From JAZSQZ01 sp045538175 (GTDB lineage: Bacteria; Bacillota; Clostridia; Christensenellales; UBA1242), in assembly GCA_045538175.1 (NCBI GenBank), contig JAZSQZ010000141.1:1-10747 (forward strand): DNA of 10,747 nt. The letters are read 5' to 3'. This document shows positions 1 to 6,728 of this stretch, one piece after another. The stretch's first letter is position 1, and the number at the start of each line of letters is the position of its first letter. The notes beneath the pieces were generated by a model. It was given only the letters and a program-made list of their open reading frames with translations, did not search any database and was not told the DNA's origin. The translations under genes and the position numbers were made by a program.

Positions 1-2
1 TC

Positions 3-1949
3 AGGATTGATGAATACTTTACAATTCCTGCCCCTGATATTTGGATGAAGTTAAAAGAACTCTTGGAAATTGAAACAGATGAATTTGATGAATCAATTAT
101 GACCTTTGTAGAGAAGGAAGGTGTGTTTGAGAAATCTGAAAGACATTACTTTACAGACGGAATAGCACCTACACTTACAAGAACTTCAGCCGGAAATGAA
201 AAGTTTATTACTGAAGTACCTTTAAAACGAGGTTATTCGGTTGAGGTTCAGGAAGAAAAGGAAGATGTACCACCTGAAATTGATGTTATAGGCAATTATT
301 CAAAGAGTGAGTATATGGCAACATCAATAGTCAATAAGAATGGTATAGCACCAACTGTAAGGGAAAATCACGGACAAGTAACCGCAGTTGCCATGCGTGG
401 CAGATATAACGAAGACGGACAGGTTGAACAACATATTGAAGTATCTGACAGGGAAATTGCAAATGCCATTACTACTGCTCAAAAGGATTCAATGGTGGCT
501 GTACAAAAGTTATTTGATATTCCAAAGGAAGTATTGAATGACAATGAAAGGCAAAGAAGAGTTTATTCGGTTGATGGTGCTTCACCAACACTTTTGAACA
601 GAAGTGATAGTCCTAAAATTGCTGAACCTTACGCAATTATTGGTGGTATGCAGAAGAATCAGGCAATAAAAACAGATGGTATTTGTACCACACTTACTGC
701 CGCAATGGGTACAGGTGGTGGATATGTGCCAATGGTTACAGAACCTGTATGTCTTAATAGCAAAGGTGGAAGAGGTGGTGTAGACGGCCTACAACCAAGT
801 ATTCAGGACAGAGTTTATGACAGTAACGCAATTAGCACAGCGGTAACAACATCCTTTATGCCATCTTATACTGACGGATTGCGCATTAGGAAACTCACAC
901 CAAAAGAGTGTTTCAGACTTATGGACTTTGATGATGAAGACTTTATAAAGGCTGAAGCAGTAAACAGTAACACGCAGTTATACAAACAGGCTGGCAACAG
1001 TATTGTTGTTGCAGTACCTGAAGTAATTATCAAGGCACTTATTGAATGTAGTGCATTAGGAGTAAAAAAGGAGAACAGAGAAATGGAGTTAAAGATTTAT
1101 AACCCAACAGAAGACGACTTTGTAAAAGCTATCGAATGGAATCACGAAGAAATCAAACAGGAAGTATCGGCAAAGGTTGAATATTATAAAAACCTTGTCT
1201 ATACAGATGAACAGATTAAGGATGCCAAAACAGACAGAGCAACTTTGAATAAGTTTGTAACTGCATTGGAAGACAAGCGCAAAGAAATCAAGAAGCAATG
1301 CCTTGTACCTTATGAAGAGTTTGAAAAGAAGATGAAAGAGATTGTTGCTATTGTCCAAGAACCTATCAACTTGATTGATTCACAGGTAAAGGCATACGAG
1401 GATAAGCAGAAACAGGAGAAACTTGAAAAGATTAATGAATATATGAAACAGGTTGAAGAAAATCTTCCTGATGAAATTCATATTCCTATAGATCCAAAGT
1501 GGCTTAATGCTTCGGTGTCTATGAAATCAGTTCAAGAAACTATTAACGAAAAAGCAGAACAGATAAAGAATGACCTTACAACACTTTCAAACTTGCCTGA
1601 ATTTGGCTTTGAAGCAACAGAAGTATATAAAACTACTCTTGATATGAATAAGGCTATAAATGAAGCCAAGAGAATGTCAGAGATAGCAAAAGCAAGAGCC
1701 GAACACGAAGCGAAAATCAAGGCACAGGAAGAACAGGTAAAAGCACAAGCTGAAGCAATGAACACACCAATGGAAAATGAACCACATATTGTTGAATGTG
1801 GTGCGAGTGGAACTATAAAAACTGAAGTTGTTAAAGAAGCACCTGTAAAAGAATGGATGTCATTTAAGGCTTTGCTTTCTTATGAAGATGCAGTTGCTTT
1901 GGGTGAGTTCATGAGAAACAGAAACATTCAGTTTGAGCAGATTGTGTAG
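3..1949 (+). CDS. C5 cytosine DNA methyltransferase C-terminal part fused in frame to DUF1351 protein (5' partial)
   Basis: The frame is open to the left edge, so the N-terminus with the catalytic Pro-Cys motif is outside the window. Counting from Met at 45, residues 1-280 are the variable target-recognition region. Residues 282-300 (RKLTPKECFRLMDFDDEDF) match conserved motif IX of C5 methyltransferases, and 312-324 (LYKQAGNSIVVAV) match motif X, the end of the catalytic fold. Family knowledge: these enzymes transfer methyl from S-adenosylmethionine to cytosine C5; phage versions usually protect against host restriction. The variable region carries six degenerate copies of a DGIxPTLT-like motif. 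Instead of stopping after motif X, the frame continues through about 20 residues into a complete DUF1351 protein (residues 347-634). ATG 45 is probably internal, because in-frame sequence upstream (ending IPAPDIW) reads like methyltransferase. Activity cannot be judged without the missing part. Confidence 0.88.
   Translation, partial: RIDEYFTIPAPDIWMKLKELLEIETDEFDESIMTFVEKEGVFEKSERHYFTDGIAPTLTRTSAGNEKFITEVPLKRGYSVEVQEEKEDVPPEIDVIGNYSKSEYMATSIVNKNGIAPTVRENHGQVTAVAMRGRYNEDGQVEQHIEVSDREIANAITTAQKDSMVAVQKLFDIPKEVLNDNERQRRVYSVDGASPTLLNRSDSPKIAEPYAIIGGMQKNQAIKTDGICTTLTAAMGTGGGYVPMVTEPVCLNSKGGRGGVDGLQPSIQDRVYDSNAISTAVTTSFMPSYTDGLRIRKLTPKECFRLMDFDDEDFIKAEAVNSNTQLYKQAGNSIVVAVPEVIIKALIECSALGVKKENREMELKIYNPTEDDFVKAIEWNHEEIKQEVSAKVEYYKNLVYTDEQIKDAKTDRATLNKFVTALEDKRKEIKKQCLVPYEEFEKKMKEIVAIVQEPINLIDSQVKAYEDKQKQEKLEKINEYMKQVEENLPDEIHIPIDPKWLNASVSMKSVQETINEKAEQIKNDLTTLSNLPEFGFEATEVYKTTLDMNKAINEAKRMSEIAKARAEHEAKIKAQEEQVKAQAEAMNTPMENEPHIVECGASGTIKTEVVKEAPVKEWMSFKALLSYEDAVALGEFMRNRNIQFEQIV
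147..851 (+). repeat. Six degenerate DGIxPTLT-like repeats in the methyltransferase variable region
   Basis: At protein level six related segments recur: YFTDGIAPTLT (147-179), VNKNGIAPTVR (330-362), SDREIANAITT (about 441-476), VYSVDGASPTLL (561-596), IKTDGICTTLT (666-698) and VYDSNAISTAVTT (813-851). Spacing is irregular, about 90 to 180 nt, so these are diverged motif copies and not a recent tandem expansion. Methyltransferases of some Bacillus phages carry several target-recognition modules; whether each copy here marks a separate DNA-recognition unit is inference. Confidence 0.6.
1083..1949 (+). CDS. DUF1351 phage protein, possible separate product from an internal start
   Basis: This is the 288-residue C-terminal half of the fused frame. 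It begins MELKIYNPTEDDFVKAIEWN and is highly charged and helical, with long coiled-coil-like stretches at about residues 60-125 and 150-225, then a short folded tail (about 255-288) of the kind that ends DUF1351 proteins. Family knowledge: DUF1351 genes sit just upstream of phage recombinase genes (recT or erf); their function is not established. Here recT follows two genes later. An AAAAAGGAG SD (1065-1073) lies 9 nt before ATG 1083, as good as any start in the window, so a free-standing protein is likely made as well as, or instead of, the fusion product. Family match is fairly sure; separate initiation is inferred from the SD. Confidence 0.65.
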   Translation: MELKIYNPTEDDFVKAIEWNHEEIKQEVSAKVEYYKNLVYTDEQIKDAKTDRATLNKFVTALEDKRKEIKKQCLVPYEEFEKKMKEIVAIVQEPINLIDSQVKAYEDKQKQEKLEKINEYMKQVEENLPDEIHIPIDPKWLNASVSMKSVQETINEKAEQIKNDLTTLSNLPEFGFEATEVYKTTLDMNKAINEAKRMSEIAKARAEHEAKIKAQEEQVKAQAEAMNTPMENEPHIVECGASGTIKTEVVKEAPVKEWMSFKALLSYEDAVALGEFMRNRNIQFEQIV

Positions 1950-1963
1950 AGGGGGTGTGAAGT

Positions 1964-2617
1964 ATGTACGATTTTGAAGATTATGAACCAACACAAGAAG
2001 AAATGGAAGAATATGAAGGTGATAGGGCATCAGAAGCAAATACGGATATGAAAACATTAGAAGTAAAGTTTGATGTTGAAAATTTTGCTTTGGGTATTGC
2101 AACTGAAGTTAAGAGAACTTTAAAGAAAGAGCTTTTAAAAGAATTGAAGTCAGGGGTAATAGCAGACCTGAAAGATGAGATCCAAAAAAATATTCATGAG
2201 ATTTCATATGAACTTGTAAAAGAAGTGTATGAAAAAGAAACAGTATGCTTTGGGTGGGGAACTGATAAGAAGGAAATGAGTGTAAAAGACTATATCCTTA
2301 ATCAGATTCAAACTTCGTTTGTAGACGGAAAATTTAAGTCAAAAACCAAAGACAGTTGGGGTAATACAAAAATAACAGAAGTTTCGCTTCAGGATTATAT
2401 TAATAGCAAAATTACCTTTGATGCAGTTCAGAAGGATATCGACAGAGAAATTGATTCTATTAGAAAAGATATTAATAGAAAGATTAAAGATATTTTTGAT
2501 ACATCAACAAGACAAATGCTTGCTGATAATGTTGTTCAGGTGCTGATGGCTAATGAAACATATCAGAAAATTCAAAGTAATGTTGCTTGTATAGCAGATA
2601 GAAAGGAACAGGTGTAA
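1964..2617 (+). CDS. Hypothetical phage protein, acidic N-terminus with coiled-coil body
   Basis: I do not recognise a domain in this 217-residue protein. The first 25 residues are very acidic (MYDFEDYEPTQEEMEEYEGD). Residues 35-95 are lysine- and glutamate-rich and look helical. A middle section (about 95-145) has aromatic and glycine residues (CFGWGTDKKEMSVKDYI) that suggest a small folded unit. Residues 150-190 form another charged helix. There is no signal peptide or membrane segment. The start is supported by GAGGGGGTG at 1949-1957, about 6 nt upstream of the ATG. It sits 14 nt after the DUF1351 frame and 3 nt before the next gene, between DUF1351 and recT, so a role linked to the recombination genes is plausible but unproven. 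Confidence 0.85.
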   Translation: MYDFEDYEPTQEEMEEYEGDRASEANTDMKTLEVKFDVENFALGIATEVKRTLKKELLKELKSGVIADLKDEIQKNIHEISYELVKEVYEKETVCFGWGTDKKEMSVKDYILNQIQTSFVDGKFKSKTKDSWGNTKITEVSLQDYINSKITFDAVQKDIDREIDSIRKDINRKIKDIFDTSTRQMLADNVVQVLMANETYQKIQSNVACIADRKEQV

Positions 2618-2620
2618 AAG

Positions 2621-2893
2621 ATGATTAAAGCAGATGAATCACAGGTGCGAATATCAGGTACTCCTGAAACAATTTGCACAGAATTAACAACCATTATTGA
2701 TTGTGTTAGAAAAGTTATGACAAAACAGTATGATGAAAAGATTGCAGAAAAAATAATAGATCAGGCTGTGAAAATGACAAAAATGTCAAATGAAGAAATA
2801 GACCTTGCGAGTGAAATGCTTGAAAAGGGAAATAAGGCACTGGAACTTTTAGAAAAAATTCAGGAAATGATTGAGGAAGGATTAGGTGAATAA
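2621..2893 (+). CDS. Small hypothetical helical protein upstream of recT
   Basis: This is a 90-residue protein of unknown function. After a short N-terminal part (MIKADESQVRISGTPETI) it appears almost wholly helical and ends in an acidic amphipathic helix (NKALELLEKIQEMIEEGLGE). The start ATG follows AGGTG at 2610-2614 with the 6-nt gap used by many genes in this window. Its stop at 2891-2893 lies immediately before the recT ATG at 2895, and its last codons contain the recT SD, so the two are probably translationally coupled. No catalytic motif is visible. It may be a small partner of the recombinase, judged only by position. Confidence 0.82.
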   Translation: MIKADESQVRISGTPETICTELTTIIDCVRKVMTKQYDEKIAEKIIDQAVKMTKMSNEEIDLASEMLEKGNKALELLEKIQEMIEEGLGE

Positions 2894-2894
2894 T

Positions 2895-3854
2895 ATGGCA
2901 GTACAGAACAGTTTAGCAAAGAAACAGGAACAGAGATTAACCTTTTCGGCATATCTCACAAATGACGCAATTAAAACAAAGATTAATAACATTGTAGGTG
3001 GCAAGGACGGACAGAGGTTCATTTCAGCCATTGTATCAGCAGTAAGTAACAATTCAGCATTATCAGAATGTACACATCAGAGTATTCTTTCGGCTGCATT
3101 GTTGGGAGAGTCCTTAAAACTTTCCCCTTCTCCACAGTTAGGACAGTATTATATGGTTCCGTTCAACGATAAGGAAAAGGGCAAGGTTGCACAGTTTCAG
3201 TTGGGTTATAAGGGATATATTCAACTTGCTATCCGTTCAGGACAGTATAAGAAACTTAATGTCCTTGCAATCAAGGAAGGCGAACTTATCCGTTTCGATC
3301 CATTGAATGAAGAAATTGAAGTGAAACTTATTGAAGATGAAGAAGAGAGAGAACAGGCAACCACAATAGGCTACTATGCAATGTTTGAATATACAAATGG
3401 CTTCAAAAAAGCAATGTATTGGTCAAAGAGTAAGATGCTTGCACATGCCGACAAATATAGTCAGGCTTTTTCAAAAGATGGTGGAACAATCAAAACAAGA
3501 AAAGGCGAGTTTAAAAAGGTATCATTCGCTGATTATGAAGCAGGTAATTACAAACAGGATGATGCTTGGATGTATTCATCATTTTGGTACAAAGACTTTG
3601 ACGGAATGGCATACAAAACAATGCTTCGTCAGTTAATTTCAAAGTGGGGCATTATGTCTGTGGAAATGGTAGCAGCTATGGATGCAGATATGACAATCAT
3701 AAACGAGGACGGAACAAAGTCTTATGTTGATACAGAAGAAGCACCTGAAGTAATAGAAGCAGAAATTGTAGATGATGTAGTACAGGCAGTACCAACACAG
3801 GCAGAACCAACACAATCAAATATATCGGCTGCCTTGTTTGGTAATCAGCAGTAA
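2895..3854 (+). CDS. recT: RecT family single-strand annealing recombinase
   Basis: RecT-family proteins bind single-stranded DNA and anneal complementary strands or promote strand invasion during phage recombination, acting in the cytoplasm. The 319-residue protein shows the family hallmarks: SILSAALLGESLKLSPSPQLGQYY (about residues 64-86), the core AQFQLGYKGYIQLAIRSGQY (99-118) and the C-terminal WYKDFDGMAYKTMLRQLISKW (231-251). The last 50 residues are an acidic, Pro/Gln-rich disordered tail with a short tandem repeat. I choose ATG 2895 over the in-frame GTG at 2886, because AGGTG at 2884-2888 precedes ATG 2895 by 6 nt and that GTG is part of the SD itself. Family members commonly begin near this point. 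The usual exonuclease partner (RecE or YqaJ type) is not seen next to it. Confidence 0.95.
   Translation: MAVQNSLAKKQEQRLTFSAYLTNDAIKTKINNIVGGKDGQRFISAIVSAVSNNSALSECTHQSILSAALLGESLKLSPSPQLGQYYMVPFNDKEKGKVAQFQLGYKGYIQLAIRSGQYKKLNVLAIKEGELIRFDPLNEEIEVKLIEDEEEREQATTIGYYAMFEYTNGFKKAMYWSKSKMLAHADKYSQAFSKDGGTIKTRKGEFKKVSFADYEAGNYKQDDAWMYSSFWYKDFDGMAYKTMLRQLISKWGIMSVEMVAAMDADMTIINEDGTKSYVDTEEAPEVIEAEIVDDVVQAVPTQAEPTQSNISAALFGNQQ
3786..3815 (+). repeat. Two 15-nt tandem copies in the recT tail
   Basis: GCAGTACCAACACAG (3786-3800) is followed directly by GCAGAACCAACACAA (3801-3815), two mismatches apart. They encode AVPTQ-AEPTQ in the disordered C-terminal tail of RecT. The unit is in frame, consistent with simple duplication within a flexible linker. 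Confidence 0.75.
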
Positions 3855-3871
3855 GGAAGGAGCGAAAGCAT

Positions 3872-4297
3872 ATGAACAAAGTGGAATTAAAGGAATTAGC
3901 GGGTGGAGCATTACAGGAAAAATTTAATAAGGCTTTTGAAAGCGTTATTGAAAATCTTCAGGATGTAAACACATCTTACAAGGTTAAGAGAAGAATAACA
4001 ATCACAATGGACTTTACACAGAATGAAACAAGGGATGATGTGCATGTTGGCTTGGCAGTTGTAGAGAAATTAGCACCACAAGCACCTATGACAACATCAT
4101 TTGCTATCGGTAAGAACTTAAAGACAGGTGAAATGTTTGCTGAAGAATATGGCAAGCAGATTAGAGGGCAGATGTCAATTAATGATTTTGGCACAGAACA
4201 GGTTATTGATGGCAAGGTTATTGATACTGATACAGGTGAGGTTATTGGTTCAACAGATGATTCAGTAGTGGATTTCAGAAAAGCGCAAGGACAGTAA
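3872..4297 (+). CDS. Conserved phage protein usually labelled 'replication terminator protein'
   Basis: This 141-residue protein resembles a small phage family that opens with (N)ELAxGALQEKFN and continues with a KxKRRITITMDF segment; databases often carry the name 'replication terminator protein' for it. I know of no experimental support for that name, so it should be read as a label only. Visible features are an N-terminal helix (residues 1-30), a predicted beta-rich middle (about 38-95) and an acidic C-terminal tail rich in D, T and G (110-141: VIDGKVIDTDTGEVIG). The start is firm: AAGGAG at 3857-3862, 9 nt before the ATG. It lies 17 nt after recT and before another conserved phage gene, so it belongs to the recombination/replication operon. 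Confidence 0.85.
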   Translation: MNKVELKELAGGALQEKFNKAFESVIENLQDVNTSYKVKRRITITMDFTQNETRDDVHVGLAVVEKLAPQAPMTTSFAIGKNLKTGEMFAEEYGKQIRGQMSINDFGTEQVIDGKVIDTDTGEVIGSTDDSVVDFRKAQGQ

Positions 4298-4321
4298 GAA
4301 AGGTTAAATCAGGTGGAATTT

Positions 4322-5047
4322 ATGATTAAAGAAGCATTGCAGTACATTGTGGGTTTGAAAGAACCTGTAATCAAGGAAATTAAAGCAGAAACATATTCAG
4401 ATAAGCAACTTTACAGAATAGCTGATTACATACCAAGAGCATCAGCCATAACAATGAATACACTTACAGGCTTGGTAGATTACATTAAATCGAATATAGA
4501 TTTTATGGATAAAAATATGGTTATTCAGGTAGTAAGTCCAACAAAGGTAAAATTATTTTCATCATTAGATCAGGAAAGAGAAAGGGAATATTTAGTTGAA
4601 GTAAACGCAATGATTCCTTCATTCGATTTTGATACATTCATTGAAAAAGAAAAGTTTGTTATCGGCTTACAGGCAAAGTTTTTAGATGACCCTGAAACAG
4701 ACAAGTCACTTGTTTTGAAGTTCGCTGGTACTGTAGAAAACAAAACGATTGCTGAATATGGTGATGACGGAGTTACACAAAAGGCAACTGTTAAAACAGG
4801 CATAGCATCAAAATCAGATGCAGTTGTTCCAAATCCTGTGAAGTTAAGACCTTACAGAACATTTACAGAAGTTGCACAGCCTGTATCAGAATTTATCTTT
4901 AGATTAAAGGATGGCAGATATGATGGCATAGAGTGTGCAATCTTTGAAGCAGATGGTGGCGCTTGGAAAAACGCAGCTATGAAGAATATCAAGGATTATT
5001 TACAGTTTGAACTTGCAGATATGCCACAGTTCACAGTTGTTTCATAG
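4322..5047 (+). CDS. Conserved phage protein of unknown function following recT module
   Basis: This 241-residue protein is of a type I recognise from many Clostridia phages next to recombination genes, but no function or gene name is known to me. It begins MIKEALQYIVGLKEPVIKEI and has family-like segments such as IQVVSPTKVKLFSSLDQERE (about residues 67-86), DDGVTQKATVKTGIASK (about 150-166) and FEADGGAWKNAAMKNIKDYL near the C-terminus. It has no membrane segment, signal peptide or obvious nuclease motif. ATG 4322 is preferred to in-frame GTG 4313, since AGGTG at 4311-4315 lies 6 nt before ATG 4322 and includes that GTG. Relatives, as I recall them, also start with an (N/I)KEALQYIVGL-like sequence. 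A structural or scaffolding role in recombination is possible but not supported directly. Confidence 0.85.
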   Translation: MIKEALQYIVGLKEPVIKEIKAETYSDKQLYRIADYIPRASAITMNTLTGLVDYIKSNIDFMDKNMVIQVVSPTKVKLFSSLDQEREREYLVEVNAMIPSFDFDTFIEKEKFVIGLQAKFLDDPETDKSLVLKFAGTVENKTIAEYGDDGVTQKATVKTGIASKSDAVVPNPVKLRPYRTFTEVAQPVSEFIFRLKDGRYDGIECAIFEADGGAWKNAAMKNIKDYLQFELADMPQFTVVS

Positions 5048-5060
5048 TAATAAAATTATA

Positions 5061-5086
5061 CCCCCTGTGGTATTTGCTACAGGGGG
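5061..5086. promoter_or_regulatory. 10-bp intergenic hairpin, possible attenuator or processing site
   Basis: CCCCCTGTGG (5061-5070), loop TATTTG (5071-5076) and CTACAGGGGG (5077-5086) form a 10-bp stem with one G-U pair. It sits in the only intergenic gap (about 54 nt) of an otherwise gapless operon. No run of T follows on the + strand, so it is not a classic intrinsic terminator. The SD of the next gene (AGGAG, 5092-5096) begins 5 nt after the stem. Confidence 0.6.
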
Positions 5087-5101
5087 AGAATAGGAGTGAA
5101 A

Positions 5102-5440
5102 ATGGATAGTAGATTAAAAGCAATAGCAGATCATTATGACCTTGAACCACAGAGCAGACAACTTATTGAAGAAATGGCAGAACTTACAGTTGCAATCAAT
5201 AAGCATTGGCGAGCATTAAGAAAAGAAAATATGACAGTTGCTGATTGTCTTCAGTTAGAGCATTTAGAAGATAGGATAGTAGAAGAAATCGCAGATGTAG
5301 AAATTATGTTGGAACAGATGAAGTACCTTATGAGATGTGAAGATAGCATTGAAAAGGTCAAAGAATTAAAGATTATCAGACAGATAGAGAGAATTGAAAA
5401 GGAGAGATTGCAGAATGAACAAAGTAATCTTAATGGGTAG
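5102..5440 (+). CDS. MazG-like nucleoside triphosphate pyrophosphohydrolase
   Basis: This 112-residue protein fits the all-alpha NTP pyrophosphohydrolase (MazG-like) superfamily, whose members hydrolyse nucleoside triphosphates to monophosphate and pyrophosphate using Mg2+ bound by conserved acidic residues. The metal-binding pattern is visible as LIEEMAEL (E23, E24, E27) and IVEEIADVEIML (E61, E62, D65), spaced as expected. The C-terminus (75-112) is a charged helix. In phages such enzymes may adjust nucleotide or alarmone pools; the substrate cannot be read from sequence. I take ATG 5102, with AGGAG at 5092-5096 5 nt upstream, although GTG 5096 two codons earlier, with GGGGGAG at 5082-5088, is also possible. 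It overlaps the SSB gene by 26 nt. Confidence 0.85.
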   Translation: MDSRLKAIADHYDLEPQSRQLIEEMAELTVAINKHWRALRKENMTVADCLQLEHLEDRIVEEIADVEIMLEQMKYLMRCEDSIEKVKELKIIRQIERIEKERLQNEQSNLNG

Positions 5441-5825
5441 ATTGGTGCGTGACCCTGACATTAGATATTCACAGGGCGAAAACACAATGGCAATCGCAAG
5501 ATTTACCCTTGCAGTAGATAGAAGATTCAAGCGAGAGGGCGAGGAACAATCAGCAGACTTCATTTCATGCGTTGCCTTTGATAAAACTGCCGAGGTTGTT
5601 GAAAAGTACCTTGCAAAGGGCAGAAAAATTGTAGTAGAGGGCAGATGGCAGACAGGCAGCTATACCAACAAAGATAATGTCAAGGTATACACAAACGATT
5701 GCTATGTGGAAAATTTGGAGTTTGCAGAGAGTAAGTCTAATCAGGAACAGGCTGGCAGAACTGAACCAAGTAATGAGCCACAGTATGTAGATGTGGATGA
5801 AGGCGAATTGCCTTTTGATATTTAG
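5415..5825 (+). CDS. ssb: Single-stranded DNA-binding protein
   Basis: SSB coats and protects single-stranded DNA during replication and recombination and recruits partner proteins through its C-terminal tip. The 136-residue protein opens with the standard OB-fold start MNKVILMGRLVRDPDIRYSQ and contains FTLAVDRRFKREGEEQSADFISCVAF (30-55) and the KYLAKGRKIVVEGRWQTGSY segment (about 65-83). Residues 106-130 form a disordered Q/E/S-rich linker and the acidic tip ends GELPFDI, close to the classical DDDIPF. The true start is ATG 5415 with AAGGAG at 5399-5404 (10 nt gap); a TTG seven codons upstream would add MKRRDCR, which the family lacks. It is translated from within the end of the MazG-like gene, 26 nt overlap, so probably coupled to it. 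Confidence 0.96.
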   Translation: MNKVILMGRLVRDPDIRYSQGENTMAIARFTLAVDRRFKREGEEQSADFISCVAFDKTAEVVEKYLAKGRKIVVEGRWQTGSYTNKDNVKVYTNDCYVENLEFAESKSNQEQAGRTEPSNEPQYVDVDEGELPFDI

Positions 5826-5836
5826 GGGGTGCGCTT

Positions 5837-6016
5837 ATGGGATGGTCAAATATAGCGCATATAAGAAGTATGCCGGAAGAAACCTTGGTTGATTTTCTGT
5901 ACGAACATTTCACCTGTAAATCAGAGGGCGGCAACTGCCCTGTAGAGGGGTGTAATAGTACAGATTGCAAAAAGCACATAGAAAAATGGCTTTATGAAGA
6001 AAGGAAAGAGGACTAA
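5837..6016 (+). CDS. Small Cys-rich protein (59 aa), putative zinc binding
   Basis: This short gene fills the space between ssb and the resolvase gene. The protein starts MGWSNIAHIRSMPEETLVDF and carries cysteines at 27, 34, 39 and 44 (C-x6-C-x4-C-x4-C) followed by His48, then a charged helix (HIEKWLYEERKED). The four-cysteine cluster suggests a metal site, though the spacing is not a standard CxxC zinc ribbon. The AGGGGGTG just after the ssb stop (about 5824-5831) precedes ATG 5837 by about 5 nt. Its stop TAA shares one base with the ATG of the next gene, so both are clearly one translation unit. Function unknown. Confidence 0.8.
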   Translation: MGWSNIAHIRSMPEETLVDFLYEHFTCKSEGGNCPVEGCNSTDCKKHIEKWLYEERKED

Positions 6017-6393
6017 TGGCTACATATAAGGTTACTGTGCTTGGTAGGTTTCCTTCTCTTAATGAACTTATTTCTGCAACTAATATGCACAAACAGAAAG
6101 GAAATCAACTTAAACAGAAGTCGCAGAATGAAATATCATATTACATTTTAGATCAGTTAAGAAGAGTAAGGATAGACAAGCCTGTATTTATCAAATACAG
6201 ATTCTATGAACCTAACAAGAAGCGTGATTTAGATAATATATCAGGCTATTTCCACAAGGTATTTCAGGATGCGCTTGTGAACTGTCGGATTATTATGAAT
6301 GATAATTGGTATTCCATTGTAGGCTTTTCTGATGAATTTTTTGTAGATAATAAGAATCCAAGAATAGAAGTAGAAATACAAGAAATGGAGTGA
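6016..6393 (+). CDS. RusA-type Holliday junction resolvase
   Basis: RusA endonucleases cut four-way DNA junctions symmetrically, resolving recombination and replication intermediates. The 125-residue protein has the family N-terminus (VTVLGRFPSLNELI), then the metal-binding core KKRDLDNISGYFHKVFQDAL (residues 68-87) with acidic residues D71 and D73, the family lysine position near K81 and D85, followed by DNWYSIVGFSDEFFVD (96-111) that supplies a further conserved aspartate. It ends in a basic-acidic beta strand, as in other family members, and length matches (about 120-140). The ATG overlaps the previous stop (TAATG), with AAGGAAAGAGG just upstream. With RecT and SSB in the same operon it completes an annealing-and-resolution set. 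Confidence 0.9.
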   Translation: MATYKVTVLGRFPSLNELISATNMHKQKGNQLKQKSQNEISYYILDQLRRVRIDKPVFIKYRFYEPNKKRDLDNISGYFHKVFQDALVNCRIIMNDNWYSIVGFSDEFFVDNKNPRIEVEIQEME

Positions 6394-6398
6394 TTTTA

Positions 6399-6728
6399 GT
6401 GAGTAAATCAAAAGAATTAAATACAACTACAGAACTTGTTAAGGGCATTTTGCAAAGGTGTCCTGAAGCAAGAAATAGTGACAATGTTTTATATGTCAAG
6501 GTGTGTGAAGAAATTGGCAGAAATAACGGAGTAGATATAAATAAAATGTCAATGCCTTATTTCTTGCTGAATCTAAAAATTTTCCACATGCCAGCCTTTG
6601 AAACTGTCAGAAGAACTAGACAGAAACTTCAGGCAACATATTCTGAATTAGCTGCTGATAGTAATGTGGGAGCGCAAAGAATGTTGAATGAAGAAGATTT
6701 TAGAAATTATGCAAGGGGGTACTGCTGA
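6399..6728 (+). CDS. Conserved phage protein of unknown function
   Basis: A 109-residue protein beginning MSKSKELNTTTELVKGILQR and containing SDNVLYVKVCEEIGRNNG, MPYFLLNLKIFHMPAFETVRRTRQKLQA and ending NEEDFRNYARGYC. I recognise this as a type common in Firmicutes phages beside resolvase and replication genes; no function or DUF number comes to mind. The basic ETVRRTRQKLQ segment could touch DNA, but this is a guess. There are two possible GTG starts: 6390, which overlaps the resolvase stop, and 6399. I prefer 6399, because GGAG at 6387-6390 lies 8 nt upstream and would be too close to use for 6390. The stop TGA at 6726-6728 shares its last base with the next ATG. Confidence 0.8.
   Translation: MSKSKELNTTTELVKGILQRCPEARNSDNVLYVKVCEEIGRNNGVDINKMSMPYFLLNLKIFHMPAFETVRRTRQKLQATYSELAADSNVGAQRMLNEEDFRNYARGYC

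Noticed and set aside
1089..1358. Minus-strand open frame (89 codons) opposite DUF1351
   Set aside because: It is the complement of a lysine- and glutamate-rich coding region, giving Phe/Leu-rich nonsense; no SD of its own and all supported genes lie on the + strand.
3376..3636. Plus-strand open frame (86 codons) within recT
   Set aside because: Lies wholly inside RecT in another frame, no SD before its start, and the RecT frame is well conserved through this part.
5030..5056. Promoter-like TTCACA and TAAAAT boxes before the hairpin
   Set aside because: The spacer is 15 nt and the -35 box is poor; in DNA this A+T-rich such matches are frequent, so I do not call a promoter.
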